Made by a program: the position numbers and the translations under genes. A stretch of 64,000 nucleotides of DNA from Amycolatopsis sp. (GTDB taxonomy: Bacteria > Actinomycetota > Actinomycetes > Mycobacteriales > Pseudonocardiaceae): the NCBI RefSeq assembly GCF_025464955.1, contig NZ_JAODNM010000030.1, forward strand, positions 62,001 to 126,000, in the 5' to 3' direction. Below, piece by piece: positions 60,425 through 64,000 of the stretch; within the stretch, counting starts at the first letter, position 1, and the number at the start of each line of letters is the position of its first letter. The notes below the pieces were generated by a model. That model saw nothing but the letters and a program-made list of their open reading frames with translations. It was not told the origin of the DNA and made no database searches.

Positions 60425-61264
60425 ATGGGCTGGTTCGAAGCGTTGGTACTGGGCTTGGTCCAAGGCCTGACGGAGTTCCTGCCGGTCTCCTCGAGCGCGC
60501 ACCTGCGGATCACCGCGGCGCTCGCCGGCTGGGACGATCCGGGGGCCGCGTTCACCGCGGTCACCCAGATCGGCACCGAGCTCGCGGTCATCCTGTACTT
60601 CTCGAAGAAGATCGGCCACGTGCTGGTGGCCTGGTTCTACTCGTTGTTCAAGAAGGATTGGCGAGGTCACCCGGACGCGCGCCTCGGCTGGCTGATCATC
60701 ATCGGTTCACTGCCGATCGTCGTACTCGGGCTGTTCTTCCAGAACGCCATCGACCACTCCTTCCGCGACCTGCGCATCACCGCGACCATGCTGATCGTGT
60801 TCGGCGTCATCCTGTGGATTGCCGACCGGGTGGGCCGCAAAACCCGCGACCTCGACCACCTCACCGTCCCGCACGGCCTCGGATTCGGCTTCGCGCAGGC
60901 ACTCGCCATCGTGCCGGGGGTGTCGCGGTCCGGCGGCACGGTCAGCGCGGGGCTGCTGCTCGGCTACACCCGCGCCGACGCCACCGAGTACGCGTTCCTG
61001 CTCGCCGTGCCCGCGGTGTTCGGGTCGGGGCTCTACAAGCTCACCGACATCGGCAAGAACGGCGTCCCGGCGCAGTGGGGCCCGACCATCCTCGCCACCC
61101 TCGTCGCGTTCGCGGTCGGTTATGTGGTCATCGCCTGGCTGATGGCATTTATCAAGACGAAGAGCTACCTGCCGTTCATCGTCTACCGCATCGCGCTCGG
61201 TGTGGTGCTCTTCGTGCTCGTCTTCACCGGCGCATTGGCGCCGGACGCGGGTCCCGCAACCTGA
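60425..61264 (+). CDS. uppP: Undecaprenyl-diphosphatase
   Basis: This 279-residue membrane protein has [19 protein letters not shown] near the N-terminus and [20 protein letters not shown] in the middle, the two conserved loops of UppP/BacA. There are about eight transmembrane helices. It dephosphorylates undecaprenyl diphosphate to recycle the cell-wall lipid carrier, and its abundance affects bacitracin resistance. Confidence 0.95.
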   Translation: MGWFEALVLGLVQGLTEFLPVSSSAHLRITAALAGWDDPGAAFTAVTQIGTELAVILYFSKKIGHVLVAWFYSLFKKDWRGHPDARLGWLIIIGSLPIVVLGLFFQNAIDHSFRDLRITATMLIVFGVILWIADRVGRKTRDLDHLTVPHGLGFGFAQALAIVPGVSRSGGTVSAGLLLGYTRADATEYAFLLAVPAVFGSGLYKLTDIGKNGVPAQWGPTILATLVAFAVGYVVIAWLMAFIKTKSYLPFIVYRIALGVVLFVLVFTGALAPDAGPAT

Positions 61265-61319
61265 CGCCAGTGGGTGGGAGGCGCGCGAAGGTCGCCGTGG
61301 CACTACGTATGGTTGCGTC

Positions 61320-62042
61320 GTGAGCACCGTCATCCTGCTTCGGCACGGCAAGTCCACGGCCAACGGTTCGGGCATCCTGGCCGGGCGCACGCCGAAGGTG
61401 AACCTCGACGACACCGGCCGCGCCCAGGCAGACGCGCTGGTCGAGCGCCTGGCACCGGTTCCGCTCGTAGCGCTCGTCGTGTCCCCGCTGCTGCGCTGCA
61501 AGCAGACGGTCACTCCGCTCGCGACGGCCCGCGGGCTGGCGAAGACCGTCGAGCCGCGGCTGTCCGAAGTGGACTACGGCGACTGGACGGGCCGCGAGCT
61601 CAAAACGCTGTTCAAAGAGCCGCTGTGGCGCGTGGTGCAGGCACACGCGTCGGCCGCGGTGTTCCCCGGCGGCGAGGGGTTGGCCGCGATGCAGGCCAGG
61701 GCCGTCGCCGCGGTCAGGGAGCACGACGCACGCATCACCGCCGAGCACGGCGAGAACGCCATCTGGCTGCTGTGCAGCCACGGGGACGTGATCAAGTCGA
61801 TCCTCGCCGACGCCCTCGGGCAGCATCTCGACGCGTTCCAGCGGATCGTCGTCGACCCATCGTCGGTTTCGGTCGTGCGGTATACCGAGACCAGGCCTTT
61901 TGTCCTGCGGACGAACGACAACGGCGGCGACCTGAGCGGTATCGTTCCACCTCCGCCGAAGCCCCCGGCCAAGCGTCGCGGCCGGGCCAAGGCCGCGCCG
62001 AGTTCCAGCGATGCCGTCGTCGGCGGGACCACCGGCCGCTGA
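61320..62042 (+). CDS. Histidine phosphatase family protein
   Basis: This 240-residue member of the phosphoglycerate-mutase-like family has STVILLRHGKSTANGSG (phospho-His), SPLLRCKQTV, EVDYGDWTGREL and LLCSHGDVIKSIL (second His). The C-terminal tail is Pro/Lys-rich. It follows uppP by 55 bases, an order often seen in actinobacteria, so a role linked to cell-wall precursors is possible. GTG 61320 is the start. Confidence 0.87.
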   Translation: MSTVILLRHGKSTANGSGILAGRTPKVNLDDTGRAQADALVERLAPVPLVALVVSPLLRCKQTVTPLATARGLAKTVEPRLSEVDYGDWTGRELKTLFKEPLWRVVQAHASAAVFPGGEGLAAMQARAVAAVREHDARITAEHGENAIWLLCSHGDVIKSILADALGQHLDAFQRIVVDPSSVSVVRYTETRPFVLRTNDNGGDLSGIVPPPPKPPAKRRGRAKAAPSSSDAVVGGTTGR

Positions 62043-62159
62043 GCGCGCCGTGCCGCGGTGATCGGGAGGGCAGACTTCGCTGAGCCTACTTTGGTTTGGC
62101 ACGGCCGCCAGTAGGGTGAACCTCCTACCAGGTGAGTCGACGAAGCAGGAGCAAGGCCG

Positions 62160-64000
62160 ATGATTTCGCAGGACAACCCGTTCGCCGTACCCAGCGAGCT
62201 TCCGTACGCCCTGCCGCCGTTCGACCGGATCGCCGACGAGCACTACCTCCCGGCGTTCGAAACCGGCTTGGCCGAGCAGTCCGCCGAAGTCGAGGCCATC
62301 GCGCACAATGCCGAGCCGCCGACGTTCGAGAACACCGTGGTCGCCCTGGAACGGTCAGGCAGGCTGTTGGCCAGGGTGGGCGGGACGTTCTTCAACCTCA
62401 CCGGTTCGGACAACAACGAGGCCATCGAAGCCGTCCAGGAAAAGATCGCGCCGCTGCTGGCCGCGCACTACGACTCGATTCACCTGAACGGGGACCTGTT
62501 CGGCCGGGTCAACACGCTGTTCGAGGCCCGCGCGACACTCGGTCTCGACGAGGAGTCGAGCTGGCTGCTTCAGCGCTATCACACCGATTTCCAGCGCGCC
62601 GGCGCCGGCTTGCCGGAGCGGGACCAGCTGCGGTTGCGGGAGCTCAACGGCGAACTCTCGTCGTTGGCCACGCAGTTCGGCCAGAACCTGCTGAAGGACA
62701 CGAACGCGTCGGCGCTGGTCGTCTCCGACGTGGCCGAGCTGGCCGGGCTGTCGGCGGACGCGGTGGCCGCAGCCGGTGAAGCCGCGACGTCGCGGGGCGA
62801 GGCCGGCAAGTACGTCCTGAACCTGAACCTGCCGACGAACCAGCCGCTGCTCGCGTCATTGGAGAACCGCGCGTTGCGGGAACGGCTGTTCACGGCGTCG
62901 ATCACGCGCGGCAACCACGACAACGAGTACGACAACAAGGAGCGCCTGGCGCGGATCGCGAGCCTGCGTGCCGAACGTGCGGCGCTGCTCGGTCATCCGA
63001 ACCACGCGTCGTACGTGATCGCCGACGAGACGGCGAAGACCGCCCAAGCCGCGGTCGGGCTGCTCGAGCGGCTCGCGCCTGCCGCGGTGGCGAACGCGAA
63101 GATCGAGGCCGAGGAACTCCAGGCGCTGCTGGAGCTCGACGAGCCCGGCGCGACACTGGAGGCGTGGGACTGGATGTTCTACGCGGAGAAGGTCCGGCGC
63201 GACCGATACGACGTCGACGCCGAAGCCCTGCGTCCGTACTTCGAGCTCGACCGAGTGCTGGTCGACGGCGTGTTCTGGGCGGCGAACCGGCTGTACGGGC
63301 TGACCTTCGTCGAGCGGCATGACCTGCCGAAGTACCACCCGGAACTGCGGATCTTCGAGGTTTTCGACGCCGACGGCAGCGGGCTCGGCCTGTTCCTCGG
63401 CGACTACTACACGCGCGACTCCAAGCGCGGTGGGGCGTGGATGAACAACTTCGTCGACCAGACGAGGCTGATCGGGACGCAGACGGTCGTGGTGAACAAC
63501 CTCAACATCCCGCGCCCGCCGGCCGGTGAGCCGACGCTGCTGTCGTTCGACGAGGTGATCACCGCGTTCCACGAGTTCGGGCACGCGCTGCATTCGCTGG
63601 TTTCCGACGTCACGTACACGACGTTCTCCGGCACCAACGTCCCGCGCGACTTCGTCGAATACCCGTCGCAGGTCAACGAGATGTGGATGCTGTGGCCGGA
63701 GGTCCTCGCCAACTACGCCAAGCACTACAAGACCGGTGAACCGCTTCCGGGGCACCTGGTCGACAAGCTGCTGGAGTCGCAGCTTTACGGCGAGGGCTAC
63801 GCGACCACCGAGTACCTCGCGGCGGCGCTGCTCGACCAGGCCTGGCACAGCCTGCGCGTGGACGACCAAGTCGACGACGTGCTGCGGTTCGAGGCGGCCG
63901 CGCTGGAGAAGGCAGGAGTAGCGGTGTCCAGCATTCGGCCGCGCTACCGGAGCACGTACTTCTCGCACATCTTCGGCGGCGGCTACTCGGCCGGCTACTA
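62160..64000 (+). CDS. M3-family metallopeptidase (3' end outside window)
   Basis: The first 613 codons of a peptidyl-dipeptidase/oligopeptidase-like enzyme are open to the window end. The active site reads TAFHEFGHALHSLV (HExxH at 471-475) with the third ligand Glu500 in FVEYPSQVNEMW. The late SHIFGGGYSAGY is the conserved family end, so only a few dozen residues are missing. It degrades peptides in the cytosol. Confidence 0.93.
   Translation, partial: MISQDNPFAVPSELPYALPPFDRIADEHYLPAFETGLAEQSAEVEAIAHNAEPPTFENTVVALERSGRLLARVGGTFFNLTGSDNNEAIEAVQEKIAPLLAAHYDSIHLNGDLFGRVNTLFEARATLGLDEESSWLLQRYHTDFQRAGAGLPERDQLRLRELNGELSSLATQFGQNLLKDTNASALVVSDVAELAGLSADAVAAAGEAATSRGEAGKYVLNLNLPTNQPLLASLENRALRERLFTASITRGNHDNEYDNKERLARIASLRAERAALLGHPNHASYVIADETAKTAQAAVGLLERLAPAAVANAKIEAEELQALLELDEPGATLEAWDWMFYAEKVRRDRYDVDAEALRPYFELDRVLVDGVFWAANRLYGLTFVERHDLPKYHPELRIFEVFDADGSGLGLFLGDYYTRDSKRGGAWMNNFVDQTRLIGTQTVVVNNLNIPRPPAGEPTLLSFDEVITAFHEFGHALHSLVSDVTYTTFSGTNVPRDFVEYPSQVNEMWMLWPEVLANYAKHYKTGEPLPGHLVDKLLESQLYGEGYATTEYLAAALLDQAWHSLRVDDQVDDVLRFEAAALEKAGVAVSSIRPRYRSTYFSHIFGGGYSAGY

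Overview
The window is high-GC actinobacterial DNA with many ATGA/GTGA stop-start overlaps and GTG starts. The gene families (DUF5703, MAB_1171c-type membrane protein, MprAB-like two-component systems, secreted M1 peptidase, uppP followed by a histidine phosphatase and an M3 peptidase) suggest a Pseudonocardiales member such as Amycolatopsis. That is an inference from gene content, not a database match.

Bases 1 to about 24,980 are the right part of an integrated mobile element or genomic island. It ends at a tRNA-Leu(GAG) gene (24983-25065, minus strand). A tyrosine integrase (23367-24404) and a coupled AbrB-like gene lie just inside the boundary. The left end lies outside the window, and no transfer, replication or insertion-sequence genes are seen here. 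The cargo falls into modules. (a) 2-3205 is a tightly coupled run: the end of a reverse transcriptase gene, a formylglycine-generating-enzyme/C-type-lectin-fold protein, a DUF6884 protein, a GT2 glycosyltransferase and a radical SAM enzyme. (b) 3394-4470 holds an XRE regulator and a membrane protein. (c) 4548-7714 is a coupled run of phosphoribosyltransferase, GT4 glycosyltransferase, 5'-3' exonuclease and PIG-L deacetylase. (d) 7907-12014, minus strand, holds an HNH-like protein, a flavoprotein with an XRE-TPR regulator, an HxlR regulator and a diguanylate cyclase. (e) 12206-15608 is a coupled XRE, ImmA/IrrE peptidase, MAB_1171c-type membrane protein and FAD monooxygenase, followed by a broken cupin gene. 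(f) 16110-20265 holds QueD, QueE, a degenerate Nudix protein, an inositol-monophosphatase-like phosphatase and small unknown proteins. (g) 20661-23237 holds unknown and PIN-like genes. The most novel material is in modules a, c and f. A lectin-fold protein beside a reverse transcriptase recalls diversity-generating retroelements. QueD/QueE with sugar, nucleotide and radical SAM enzymes suggests 7-deazapurine or nucleoside chemistry. Neither pathway is complete in the window.

From about 25.4 kb on, the sequence looks like ordinary chromosome. It starts with a decayed GGDEF gene, then a secreted M1 peptidase, a Tat-exported GH2 enzyme, a two-component system with a COG4705 membrane protein, a DUF1707 protein, and an operon pairing DUF998 with a transporter-glycosyltransferase fusion. 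A five-gene minus-strand operon (42287 to 37634) encodes an ABC transporter, two response regulators and one histidine kinase. A conserved sequence box occurs upstream of this operon and again upstream of the DUF998 operon.

The rest (42.4-64 kb) holds secreted phosphoesterases, an amino-acid permease with a purine-type deaminase, a CHAP protein, a GH3 glucosidase facing a TetR regulator across a palindromic operator, housekeeping oxidoreductases and hydrolases, uppP, a histidine phosphatase and a partial M3 peptidase. Decay is visible in a truncated VOC gene and a truncated S9 peptidase. A small dispersed palindrome occurs three times, always between convergent genes.
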